This document shows, piece after piece, positions 1-10,479 of a stretch of DNA of 64,000 bases. The notes beneath the pieces are model-generated. The model did no database searches. It saw only the letters and a program-made list of their open reading frames with translations, and was not told the origin of the DNA. The first letter of the stretch is position 1, and every line of letters begins with the position of its first letter. The stretch is from Linanthus parryae (lineage: Eukaryota > Streptophyta > Magnoliopsida > Ericales > Polemoniaceae): positions 28,819,001 through 28,883,000 of the forward strand of contig JALGPY010000001.1 of assembly GCA_023055425.1 (NCBI GenBank). The letters are read 5' to 3'. A program made the position numbers and the translations under genes.

Positions 1-113
1 AGCCCCCATGCGGATAAGTATGAGCAGTGATTGGGTATGTATGGAGCACAGTCATGTGTGCTGGATGGCTGCCACGTGGCTATGATATGTCTTTCTGGAA
101 TTCACCATCTACA
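1..113 (-). mobile_element. End of a Tat-family LTR (fragment)
   Basis: The stretch aligns by eye with the last ~115 bp of the 625-bp LTR at 20115-20739: an AGCCCCCA block, then GGAGCACA, GTGTGCTGGATG, GCCACGTGGCTA and a terminal TCTACA. In that element this edge is the 5' start of the LTR on the minus strand. The rest lies outside the window. Identity is clearly lower than between the two young LTRs, so this is an older copy or a sister family. Confidence 0.6.
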
Positions 114-159
114 ACATGTACTAGGGCCAGACATGTCATATTAACATGACATGATACCA

Positions 160-598
160 GTCATATCTAGATGAGAGTCATTGAATAGTTGTCAAGAACA
201 TCCTTATGTACTTAAGAAGAATTAATGACGAGTTTTTGATATATGGAGGATAGGAAGGGTTCAATGTAAGGAGTTACAATGATGCGAACTTCCAATTCGA
301 CAAGATGATTCCAGATCATAGTCAAGTTTGTGTTTTGCCTTAGTAGAGGGACTGTGAGCTGGAAGGTTCTAGGAAAGATTCAGTTGCTGATTTTAGCACA
401 CAGGACTGAGTGTATTGTTGCATAAGATGTACATTCTCAGAATATTCCATCTCATTCAATATTCGATAGAGGAGATGTGAATATATGCAAATTACCAGCA
501 GATCTCTAAGCGAACCCCTTGCATAGCGAAAGCATGTGGGCCACGCTAAATCAATAGGCATGAGATGCACCAGATTGATTCTAGTGCAAGTGGGAGAC
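160..598 (+). pseudogene. Copia pol remnant: RNase H tail and polypurine tract
   Basis: Plus-strand translation in shifting frames gives Copia RNase H blocks (ILKYLRRTND, then YNDANFQFDKDDSRSQSS, then CLSRGTVSWK, then HAKSIG). The same blocks occur in the minus-strand Copia copy at 15627-16628. Several stops and frameshifts, including a lost base just before the former stop, show it is dead. It ends in a purine-rich tract (GTGCAAGTGGGAGAC) directly before the LTR, as expected for the 3' end of a Copia internal region. The upstream part of the element is missing. Confidence 0.75.
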
Positions 599-1922
599 TG
601 TTGGGATTGTGCCCTAGAGGCGATCGATTTATCGTGACATTTATATGGACTTACTATTCATTATGTTATCGATATGGAGATATGTTAACATGAATGAAGT
701 CCTTAGAATATAAATGTTATATTTTTAAATATCCCTACTCCATTTATTGATTAACAGGACGATCAACTATAGACTAGTATGTGGGTAGATTGATATGGAG
801 ATATCAAGTCTAACACATGGGTATGCATTACGAGTAATGGTATAGTGGATAGACCCACCACGAGAAGGCTACAGTAGATTATGTCAACGTCACAAGTGCT
901 TCTCGTAGTGCTAATGGTGTTGTAATCATTAGACTTGAAGTCACTGGATACCCCAGTTGTGAAATATCATGCTTTGATATTATTAAACGTTACACTGTAA
1001 CTGGGTAACTATAAAGATAGCTATCGGGCATGATAGGAAGCAAGCTGAGAGATGGTAGTGATGTAGACATGATTTTTCCCTCCTACATAATGAGAGCAAA
1101 TATCCATTGCCACTCGAGGGGCAGAGATTATGAAATGTCTGGCCAGACTCAGATAAATAAATATATGATATTGATGTTATATGTACAGATAAGCCTATTC
1201 CCAGGATCGAGAAACTATGAATTGGACATACTAGTGTAACAATTATGTCTCGTGTCCAATCTGGATATGGAGACAAAGGGATAGATGCAACACGGTAACA
1301 TTGGGAACATTGTTTGTCGGATCACTGACTATTTCTATTAGTTGGGTGGCATAGATGTGTTGCTAGACACCACTCTATGTTTGTAATTGTTACTACTAAC
1401 TAAGTAGAAACCTATGAGGTCACACACCATATAGATTAAACTGGATTCGGATATTAATTAGTTGGACTAATTAATTAAAAGGATCAAAAAACAACCACAA
1501 GCAAAGTTAGTATTGGGCGGATAAAGAAGAAGTTATTAACTATATAAAGGGAGTCATAGCTTATTATTTCTACACAAGAGTCATTATTGTGTGAAATAAC
1601 AAAGAAAGGCGTGCCCCATACCCGTCGGCCACAGAGTGGCGCACGCCCCCCCCCCCCCCCAGTGCCTCGATTTGTGTGAAATCTTTCTGCCTCCTTCGCG
1701 TAGCTAGCACTAATACCTGGGAAGGATTCCAGCTTGCAATCCTAGGTGTGGATACTCATAGAGACGTGGACATCATTATGCGTAGTGATCACACAACCAA
1801 ACAAGGTTCACGATTCATTTACTTTCATAAGGTTATGAATGCTTGCCTGCGATCCGTGGAGGACTTTGACCAGGAATTTATTTATTGTTATTACGCTGTG
1901 TTACTTGCATCAAAACCCTACA
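599..1922 (+). mobile_element. Copia LTR, plus orientation
   Basis: It starts TGTTGGGATT right after a polypurine tract and ends ...CCCTACA, giving TG...CA termini. It aligns over its length with the minus-oriented Copia LTRs at 14661-15612 and 36692-38119; shared blocks include TGGATACTCATAGAGACG and TAGTTGGACTAATTAATTA. About 1.32 kb against 1.43 kb for the full minus copy. It contains a C-run near 1647-1660. No coding content. Confidence 0.8.
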
Positions 1923-3290
1923 TACTTAACACCAACTGACGTCCTAATGGCGTCTTAAGACCAAAGGTAAACATTGAAATCATCTGTTTGTTCGAAGTCA
2001 GGCCAATTTTATTCAACAAATTTTCAAATTCGGTCTCGTATGCCAGGACTGTCGTCCGCTGCTGCAACTTTGAAGAAAGACCAAAATAATTATGATAGCA
2101 ATCTTGTTCAAAACGAACAAATACCTCATCAAGAAACGCGGCACAAGTAGTGAACTAGAATTTGGTTTCACGATACTGAAACCAGTCCACCGCGCCACCA
2201 TATATAAACACTCCTACGAGCTGCTGTCGTTCCGCTGAAGGAATCCGATAGGAATTGAAGAATTGTTAATCTTTAAAGATCCATGTGTGAGGATCGATAC
2301 CTGATAATTTTGGCAGTTCACCATGTAGCTTATGTCCTTGTTCCTCATGCCCAGGTGCGCGTCGATTACCGTTGTGATTTCCATACATAGGCTGCCCGTC
2401 AAACTCTTTCGCCCTACCTGGCGGCTAAGGACTTCAAGATCGTCGGGGTCACCGTAGAATGGTTTAGCCGTGCCCCAAGGATCGGTGGCGTACTCAGCTT
2501 GACGCCGACCGCCAGCGTAGCAGGCAGCTGCGAATGGAGGACGGCCAGCAGCCACGACGGTCCAGCAATGATTTGTATGCGGCAGCTAACCAGCGTCACT
2601 TTCCTCAGCGTCCAAGGTAATCTGACTGTGTCATTTCCTGAAGTCGCGGTGTTCTGCATCCCAGGGTTTTTCCGGGTCTGGAGAGCTGGCCCATCTGGGC
2701 CGGACCAGGTCGGGTGGGTTTGGTTATTCGAGTTGAAGAACCCATGTCGGGTTTGTGTCTTTTTCTCTACGTCAAATTCATCCGCAAAAGAAAATCTTCA
2801 GGGTTCTTTTCCAGGAGCAGCTTCAAAGCACAATGAATGCCCGTGGTGGTTGAAATTGGTGATTGAAATCCCTGGCCTGCGTCATTGAGGGTTGTAGACT
2901 CTAGTTTCATTGGAGAGATCACCGGTGGATGGGGCGAAGGGGTACTTGGCCATTCTTTGCTGCGGTGGTGGCGTCGTCTGACCAATGAGGGTCAGTCGCA
3001 CGATGGGAATAGGCAGCAGTGGTGGTGGTGTGGGTGACCATCAAGCTTGTTCCAGGGTTTGTAACCGAGGTTCGAGTTGGGAAAACCTCTTGTCTAGTCC
3101 TCGATCAATTTTTGCATCCATTGGTCCATGAGTTGGTGCGGGGTATCTTTGGGTAGGTCGGTAATTTTTGTCATGACAACCAGTTGATTGGTGAACATCA
3201 ATGAAAGCACCACTTAGTAGCGGATTGCTATGGACTTGGATAAATTGGAGAAGCTCCGGATCTACAACACACATGAACACGGTTAGCACA
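1923..3290 (-). pseudogene. Ty3/gypsy (chromovirus-like) gag remnant
   Basis: Minus-strand reading in changing frames gives a gag N-terminus (MDAKIDRGLDKRFSQLEPR near 3.1 kb), then the retrotransposon gag core: KLPKLSGIDPHTWIFKI, GGAVDWFQYRETKF, and LQQRTTVLAYETEFENLLN near 2.0 kb. Stops and frameshifts occur throughout, and pol is absent. The sequence before gag carries the GGTGCTTTCATTGA block, which recurs in the related fragment at 38.1-38.4 kb. The left end abuts the Copia LTR, so the element is truncated there. Confidence 0.7.
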
Positions 3291-3620
3291 CTTTGAGCTT
3301 GATACTTTTTGATTTATGAAAATAATGAAAAATACAATTGCTTAAATATACAAGACTAAACCTAATCCTAGACGGTTCGACCTAACAAGCCGGGAAATAA
3401 CCAACAAGAAAACCCGGGATTACTTCGACAATGATAAATAAATAAATAAAACGACTTTGTGATGTAATATGTGAGATATTTTGGCGGGTTCCGTTCTCGC
3501 GTTCCTCTTCGTTGAGCCGTAACGTTAGGTGGATGCGTATCTATATGAGTAGGTTTTGAGGATATCTTTGAGATGCATTGTTGTTGGATAATTTTGTGAA
3601 ACAAGAAAGAATCGTCCTCA
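3216..3620 (-). mobile_element. Probable gypsy LTR fragment next to the gag remnant
   Basis: It lies directly upstream (minus sense) of the gag remnant and shares a weak order of blocks with the LTR-like sequence at 38381-38900: an ACAAT-GCTTAAATA block, then AC(T/C)AA-CCTAA, then a GACCTAAC block. The outer end cannot be placed. The stretch 3620-3962 shows no gene. Confidence 0.4.
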
Positions 3621-3965
3621 AATAGGAGATTGGAACCTTTGGTGAGTTGAAAATAATCATGATCTGTTATCCCCGCCTTTCAACGATCTTGCTTGTGGGC
3701 TAACGACATGACTTAAGAAGTGAGAATGAAAAAGTGTGGGGACTACGGGTTTCCAAGCCAGATACCTTTGTTGGGGGTAAAATTGAGTGGTCGGGGAAAA
3801 TTTTGTGAGGACTAGGAGGACTCTGTTACTTAAACTGCAAAAGCTCGGGAGATGAAGATTTCTTCAAAATCCATTCTCGTCACTGGGGCTTTCAAAAATG
3901 CTCAATTATCTGTGTCGATGATTTTGAACATATCAAACCTAAAAGAAAATAAATATGCATTTTTA

Positions 3966-4410
3966 GGGCTAGTTTGGGAATGTTGTGGCGGTGCTAGAAA
4001 GCTGTTGAGTGAAAACACTGTGGAAAAGCTGCTGTGAATTCTTGCTAAATGTTGTTTCGTAAATATTATGTAAAAGATGATGTGAAATATTGATATAGTA
4101 ATTTTGTGTTTGGTAAAATAAACTGTGAAGTTGCTGTGAGAGGGTAAAATAACAAAATTATATGACACGTGTCATTTCCGTAGAGATAACTATTAATATT
4201 TGAAAAAATTGTAAGGTTAAAATCCGTTTTAGATAAACTAATCAAAAGCACTTTATGGAAAAGCATCTCCCCCTTGCTTCCTGAAAACTGCTGTGGGACA
4301 GCAGAAACTATCCGCAAAAGCAAAAAATTTATTTTTACCAAACACACTAAAACTGCTTCTGCTGTCGGAAAGCAGCCGTGGTGGCAATAGAAGCATTCCC
4401 AAACTCACCC
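3966..4410. mobile_element. Harbinger/Tourist-like MITE (445 bp)
   Basis: Terminal inverted repeats GGGCTAGTTTGGGAATG (left) and the complement of CATTCCCAAACTCACCC (right) match at 15 of 17 positions. The trinucleotide TTA flanks both ends (3963-3965 and 4411-4413), the target duplication typical of PIF/Harbinger elements. There is no coding capacity, so it is a non-autonomous deletion derivative. It sits just left of the old Tat LTR. Confidence 0.75.
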
Positions 4411-4559
4411 TTAGTCTTCTTGAGCGAAAGAACTGCAAAACTTTCATGCGCCACCAGAATATTATCCGATATTTTCTGTTAGGTATGAATTCACTTTTGA
4501 TTTTCTTTGAGGGATTTTTTTGTAAACCATGGTGCCCGGGCCAACTTGTGCGCACCTCG

Positions 4560-4857
4560 GAAAATCCAAGCTAGGGAAACTATTAATGAATCTTCATATA
4601 CGGAGGTTGAACAAGTCTTCTCTATCACATACAATGGTCGAAAATGGGATGACAACCATATGCGACGAGCCTTATTCCAGCCTCCAAACCACTTGACTCC
4701 ACGGTTCCCATGTGATTTGCAATATGTGAAGGGACCCTGTGTCATGGTCCCCATTTTGTGACATGGCATGATATGGTACATCCAGAGCACACGTGCTTGG
4801 CCAGATGCGAGCTGCTGATAGGTCCACAAGCTATTACAATGTTTTGAACTATCAACA
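4560..4857 (-). mobile_element. Old Tat-family LTR (left copy, diverged)
   Basis: The blocks CCAGCCTCCAAACCAC, then GAAGGGACCCTGTGTCATGG, then ATCAACA at 4857 follow the same order as in the young Tat LTR (GCCTCCAAACCACAAATCCC ... GAGGGCTCTGTCTCGCAG ... TCTACA). The next bases, TTTAGCCACCTTGCGCA, resemble the pyrimidine tract that adjoins the young left LTR. A similar block ends at 8527. The outer border is not visible. Confidence 0.5.
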
Positions 4858-5468
4858 TTTAGCCACCTTGCGCATAAGTTATGCTTGCCAGGACTAGGCG
4901 CATCTTTGCATCCCTTTAGCCCTGAAGAATCATCTTTCCACTAGAAGATATCAGTAGAATACCCTTTATGACAGACAGTGTGGTGGAGTGCCAAACACTA
5001 ATTAATCCAACACTTGTCGTGGGTTGTCGATTGATCTGATTGTGGATGTGTTTAAAGGCCATAACGTTTATTTTGTGGTTCAATGTACGAGGGTATTCAA
5101 AATCTATCGGGATTCGGAGAGATCCACAACGGTTGAGTTTCTTTGAGTATAAAAGCAGAGGACTTAGAAATTTATACTCTTTAATTTTTAGTCACCTTTT
5201 AGAGAGAGAGAAATAATTATTTAAGAGCTATTCTAACCCTGAAGCAGAATGTATGAGATGAAAATGTTCAACAAAGCAAAAGACTTCAAAATAGAAGCTT
5301 TCCAAAGTTTTCTAAATCAGGTATTAAAATCTTAGAGTAAAATGACTTGTGATTGAAAAACTATTTTGGAGAGTTATCCAGGGTTTGAAAACTACCAAGA
5401 ATGGACCAGGAAACAAACCAAAAAAATGAATAAAGGTGAACGAAATTCACTTTGTGTAGACTAGGGAT
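4858..5468. other. Internal spacer of the old Tat element
   Basis: AT-rich sequence between the old LTR and the broken PMD ORF. It corresponds in position to the 0.7-kb leader between the left LTR and the PMD gene of the young element. I see no gene; a CTTTGAGTATAAAAGC TATA-like stretch lies near 5150. Confidence 0.4.
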
Positions 5469-6434
5469 TTGAACTTGCACACCTCCTTTCAAAATAGGCC
5501 TAACAGTAGAATTGTAAAAATTAAGGGTGAAGAATCTGTTACTCTTCCTAAGGAGATTTGGAGAAAGACCCCTTGGTTGGATGGGTGCGACTATTGCAAC
5601 CCTTTAACCAGGGCTTCTAGTGAAAAATATTATCATCGTTTGAAAAGAGCCCAAACTTCTTGGTAAAGTTGCCACAAGGGATGAACGGATGTGATAGAAA
5701 GTAAATATATTAACTGAATGGGTGTGGAAGCTTCGTACTACCCTTATTTTTGCTCTGACCAATGCTCTTACCATACTGGTGTGGATTTTATGGAAGAGTG
5801 GAAAATTTATGTCTTGAAGCATCGCGGGGATGTTCTCAAGAATGTGGGTATCTACCATGCAATTAGTGCCACCAAGGGATACCGGATCACTACTGATGTG
5901 GAAATGATTGACATCCAATCCTCTCGATGGTGCATTGCAATACATACCTTCCACTTAGAAAAGTACGAGACTATCCCAATTCTGTTAGACTGCTTTGCCT
6001 TGATGGCCTTCAACTCACATGGCTTTGTTGATCCTCTAAGTACCTTGGAATTAACAAAAGATTCGGCTTTGTTTACACGCATGTTTGCTTCAATGAGAGA
6101 CTCATGCAGAGTCATGACCAGGTGGAAGGGACATGTCCTAGATCAAAACAAAGTGTTCGCATCTTCATCTCCAAATAACACTTGGAAGAGGTCGATATTG
6201 TACTTCTTTAGGGACTATACACCTAAGGAGGCCCACTTGGGTTTGGAATTAGATGAGCGTCCCAACTACAAAGTTGGTGTGGGATTTGATGATACCCTCT
6301 GCGGGTTCATGTGCGTGTGGATCTCCAGGTTTTTCGTGTGTTTATGCACATCCCCTCATTATTCGTACGATTTTCCATGGGAGAAAGGCTTGCACAGTTT
6401 CGCTAGCCCATATGTGACATGCTTTCCTTTTTAA
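5469..6434 (+). pseudogene. Broken plant mobile domain (PMD) ORF of the old Tat element
   Basis: Two plus-strand ORFs in different frames (5469-5666 and 5718-6434) align with residues 1 to about 290 of the intact PMD gene at 21427. Matching blocks are LPKEIWRKTPWL against LPRSLWRKAPFL, DFMEEWKIYVL against DYMDEWTDHVL, GIYHAISATKG against GIFFAVRAMKG, FVDPLSTLELT against EVDPLSHLRTS, and WKRSILYFFRDY against WNKWLQYFFRDY. A frame change near 5667-5717 and loss of the homologous reading after about 6340 mark it as dead. Position and strand relative to the LTR are as in the young element, so PMD was already part of this Tat lineage. A cellular PMD pseudogene is less likely. Confidence 0.75.
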
Positions 6435-8250
6435 ACCAAGGTTTTCTAACCATGCGGGTTTATGAGCGATTGATTATCTACGTTGATGATGCGTGGCAGT
6501 TGGAGTATGTAGTGTGTAAATTAATCTCTTCTAAAAAGACTTTCGATTTAACCGCAAGTACACAATATCCAATGTAGCAAGTTTTCCAGTAAGGACCAGG
6601 CTTATATCGAACCCAAAGGACTGAAGGTTGGAGTTTAACTTAATTAGAGTGATGGGTGTTTTGATCTTTGTTTGTTTGCAAAAACTACTTGCATAAAAGT
6701 AAAGACTGAAATTAAATAAATAATTTAATTAATAAGAGAAAGGAGATTAGGGAGCCTCATTGGAATTCTTGAAAATTCCACGTATCTTAAATATTTGATT
6801 TGCGTATTTAACACTTCTATGAATTTTTTGATGTCCCAAAAAAGTCTCATGTTAGCTGATTGGTGTAGGCGTCCTGCACGTCACTACTTTAGCTTCTAAG
6901 GGGCGTCATTCAATTGGGCTACCATCACAGCTTGCTATGTTATTCCTAGAAAGGGCTCCCAACTACTATTCTTGAGGATGAGTTCTCAATACAACATTCA
7001 TAAACATTTAACTAGCAAGAAATTGAATGAAAAAGATCATCAAATCTTCCATTGAAGAAAACATAGCCAAGGCACCCAAATCACGCGCTAATCAAATGAG
7101 TTTAGCTACTCATGATGTAATCAAAACACATAAAATCCTTACGTAGAATAAAGTATTTTAAGCACAAAATAGGTGAAAAACACTAAAACACTCTCCTACT
7201 ACCACAAAGCTCATAATTAGGCAAAATAGGTCAAAAAATAAGAGAAATTGATTTGAAACAAAGGCAAATCTCAAGTAATATGGGACAAAAAACAATAGCA
7301 AATTGGGTGTTGTCAGCGATGTGACAGAAAATAGTACCACATGCTAGGATTGAATAAAAATTAAATAATTAGATTTCCTTAAAATTATTGCTGAAAATAA
7401 TTTTTCTTTAATAGCCATCCTTCATGATCTATAAAAATTCAATAAAGAAAAACTTCTTTGTGAAAAATCACGGATAACTAAAAGAATACTTAATTCTCTT
7501 CAGTTTTTACAAAGAATTAAATAGAGAGAGTGTAGAAAAACCTTTAACCCAAAAAGAACGTCCATGCCCAGAATACATGCATATAAGAAATTGTGTTTGG
7601 TAGAAGTTGATAATGTGAAAGACATACTAAGGCTTCCACACTAACACGTTTTACCCTTTAAAATAAACAAAAAATAAAGATATTCATACTAAGGCTCCTA
7701 AGGGCACACTCTCCACTTCAGAGGGTCTAATATGATGCTATGAAACACTTGATCAAGTTCAATGTTATTGTCATTTTTGGATGAACATTTGAGATTCATC
7801 TGCCGAGCATTTCAGGCTCTGCTTAAGTATTGAATTTGAGACTCTAGTTATATTAGAACAATTGATATTTGTTTATATGAGAGGGCGTGTCGTAGACTAT
7901 CGGATAGTGTTCAGATGATATAAAATCATATTTAACAACCTTATAGTAAGAACTCAGATGATCGGAGAGAAGGGAGAGATAGAGGAAAGGGGTGGAAATA
8001 AGCATTAAAGTAATACGGAATGAGAGAGACAACTTGTTGGCACCAATTCAGTACTTTTTCACAGAGAATAATCACGGTGTAAGGTACCGTGTGTATCACC
8101 GTGTGAATAGTGCAGAAAGGACTGTCCTATTTATACTAGTCTTGCTAGGAAAACCAATGGGAGACAAGTGGATGTACGGATGCACACGACCCATTATGAT
8201 GACGGGCGCACCCTAAGTCTCAGGAGGACTGTCACGGATGACGTCAAACC
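6435..8250. other. Gene-less decayed repeat sequence
   Basis: No supported ORF. Around 6540-6640 the text resembles the edge of Athila-type LTRs (CCGCAAGTACACAATATCC, then ACCCAAAGGACT), suggesting a further old LTR insertion, but I cannot fix its borders. The rest is AT-rich. Confidence 0.3.
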
Positions 8251-8527
8251 TAATATACGGCGGACAGCTCGATAAGTCATCATCGTGAGTACAATACTGG
8301 TCGCATGAGGGACGAAAACCGCATGCGAATGGACGTATTCCAGCCTCCATAACACTACAACCCCTATCCCGTACGGAATGAACGGTTCGAGGGACCCTTT
8401 CTCATGGTCCCTCTAATCATGGCGGGGCATGATTATGTGCTTCTGGAGTGAGGAGGTACAGATACTTGTAAGCATATGACGGGACCACATGGCAGTGGAC
8501 TGGTATCTCATTTTTTTACTGTCTACA
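8250..8527 (-). mobile_element. Old Tat-family LTR (right copy, diverged)
   Basis: CCAGCCTCCATAACACTACA, then GAGGGACCCTTTCTCATGG, then GGCATGATTATGTGCTTCTGG parallel the left old LTR, and it ends TGTCTACA at 8527 like the young LTR (TCTACA). Together with 4560-4857 it brackets the broken PMD ORF. That fits an element of about 4 kb that lost gag-pol or was always non-autonomous. The left border is uncertain. Confidence 0.5.
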
Positions 8528-10479
8528 AGATTCTAATTTCAATTCTTTCAACCTTTATTGCATTGAATGAAAATTATTCTCGCGAAAAGAGATAAGCAGA
8601 GAGTGTAGCATTTTTCAGATTTTCTCATAGGACCACAGTAAGGAATAGTGAGACCCCCTGACTTCACTTAGGTCATGCCAATCATGGCGCATTAAAGCAA
8701 TCTCACCATGAAGGGCTACCACAAATCTAAATATTAGATCATAAATTGCCACAATATAATAATATAAGCACCCTAAGGAACTCGACACTGCTAACACAAT
8801 AGATGAAGTTATTTAGTTCATGACTTCATTCATTAAAGGTATATGAAAAATAATAAAAACAACAAATTTAATATTGTTCTTAAACAATGGGACTTTTTGC
8901 ATGAGCTTAAGTAAGTGAGGGTTAGGCTCAAAGCTCATTTAGTCAGTGGTATTTGGATATGATAGATTAATTAAGATTATCGGTATTTTTTCAAATTCAC
9001 AATACTTTTGAAGATAATTTGGAATCTCCCAAAATAATATGAAATTTTGTCCAAAAATATCCGAAATTACCCCTAAAAAAACTGGTATTCCGGTGAAAAA
9101 TCGGCCCAAAAAACATCGGAATCCTAAAATTAATAGGAACCCCCCTAAAACTTATGGAATCCCGATGAAATCTCCGGAATCCTCCCAAGTAAATCCGGAA
9201 TCCTGCAAAAATCCTCATTTTGTTCACGGGATTCCGGATTTATTGGAAGATTTGATCTACACCCTCATATTATTAGAGATCACTGTCGATTTTCTCTCGA
9301 TTTGATCTAATCTAAACACCACCAATGTGCACTCTGCTTTTGATTGTAAACACACAAGGGAAAGACTATGTCAATTGTGGCTTTTACAAGTACTAGGGGA
9401 TTGTCCGTGCCCGAAGGCACTACCAAAAAAACACGTTTCATTATTGATTTGCTGGAGGAGAAGATGAAAATGGCGTCCCGGTAATGTTATATGATATTCA
9501 TCAAGTCATGTTCTTACACACTTTTAATAATTACGTAAATTAATCCGAGAAAGAAGATAAATTTTCAAGTAGCGGGTAAGAGGGTGGTAGGTGAGATCTA
9601 CGAGCTGGGACTGATTTATTTAATCTAAAAGCTGAAAAGCCATAAATTAGTTAAACCTTGCTGTTTTATAGAATATATTTTGTCTAGAAAAGGATTGGCA
9701 AATATGTATATTAGAGGCCATCACGTGAGCTCACGTGATGGGTATTCAAGTATTTTACTAATTTAATCTAATTATATTAACAATTAGGGACCACTTATCT
9801 CAAAATGTCAAGTACTTTATTTTGTTTTTTATAAAATTCAGTGTGCTAGGAGTTTAGTGTCACAAAGTGCAAAGTTTTTTTTATCACTTGTCCCAGAAAA
9901 GGCGCACTATCCAGCAGCTTCTATCTAAAAAAGGGTTACACATGGAATTAGTCCTCCTGTGTCAGATGCCCTTACGGACCAGAACATTCTATTGCCCTTT
10001 CCAAGCCACTTGGCCAGCTCGGTAAATTCTTTGTCTCGAAACAACTAGTCCTACTTGCTTCAAAAGTGCTAGTATGAAAAAACACAAGATAAAGTACAGC
10101 CTTGTGTGTGCTTAATCGGGCCACGAAAACCGATTGTGATCCATGTAACACCAAGTCCCTACAAGCTATCTTTTTTATGGCCCTTATCCTACTGTAAAAG
10201 AGAAATCTTGTGAAAAAGACATGTCTCTTAACTAAAAACAAGTGATTTAACATCCTAAACACACAATGATTATACCAAACGATGATACCTTCACATACAT
10301 ATACATGAAACAACATAAACCATGAATAATCATATCATAATGTTCAGACATCACACATGGTAACACTCTTCACCTGTTTCCTCTTAAGAGCCCACAAGAC
10401 GAGACATGTAGCCAATTAGGCGATAACTCAATAACTAACAGTACCAGTGCAATCAAATCAAGTTATTAGCATGAGCCTT
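8528..10479. other. Intergenic sequence downstream of the SDR gene
   Basis: No coding region I would support. It holds a run of imperfect GGAATCC-type short repeats around 9050-9240 and a perfect 24-bp palindrome at 9718-9741 with two CACGTG cores. The rest is unremarkable AT-rich sequence. Confidence 0.5.
9718..9741. promoter_or_regulatory. Perfect 24-bp palindrome with two G-box cores
   Basis: The half-site CCATCACGTGAG is followed directly by its reverse complement, so the full 24 bp is a perfect palindrome holding CACGTG twice, centred 11 bp apart. CACGTG is the core bound by plant bZIP and bHLH proteins. No adjacent promoter is evident, so a regulatory role is only inferred. Confidence 0.35.

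Noticed and set aside
1647..1660. C, G and T homopolymers (also 11034-11055 and 59354-59389) as functional signals
   Set aside because: Homopolymer lengths are unreliable in assemblies and nothing nearby depends on them.
9972..10316. 114-codon minus-strand ORF downstream of the SDR gene
   Set aside because: No family, no splice link to the SDR gene (its stop is at 10480), and typical of chance ORFs.
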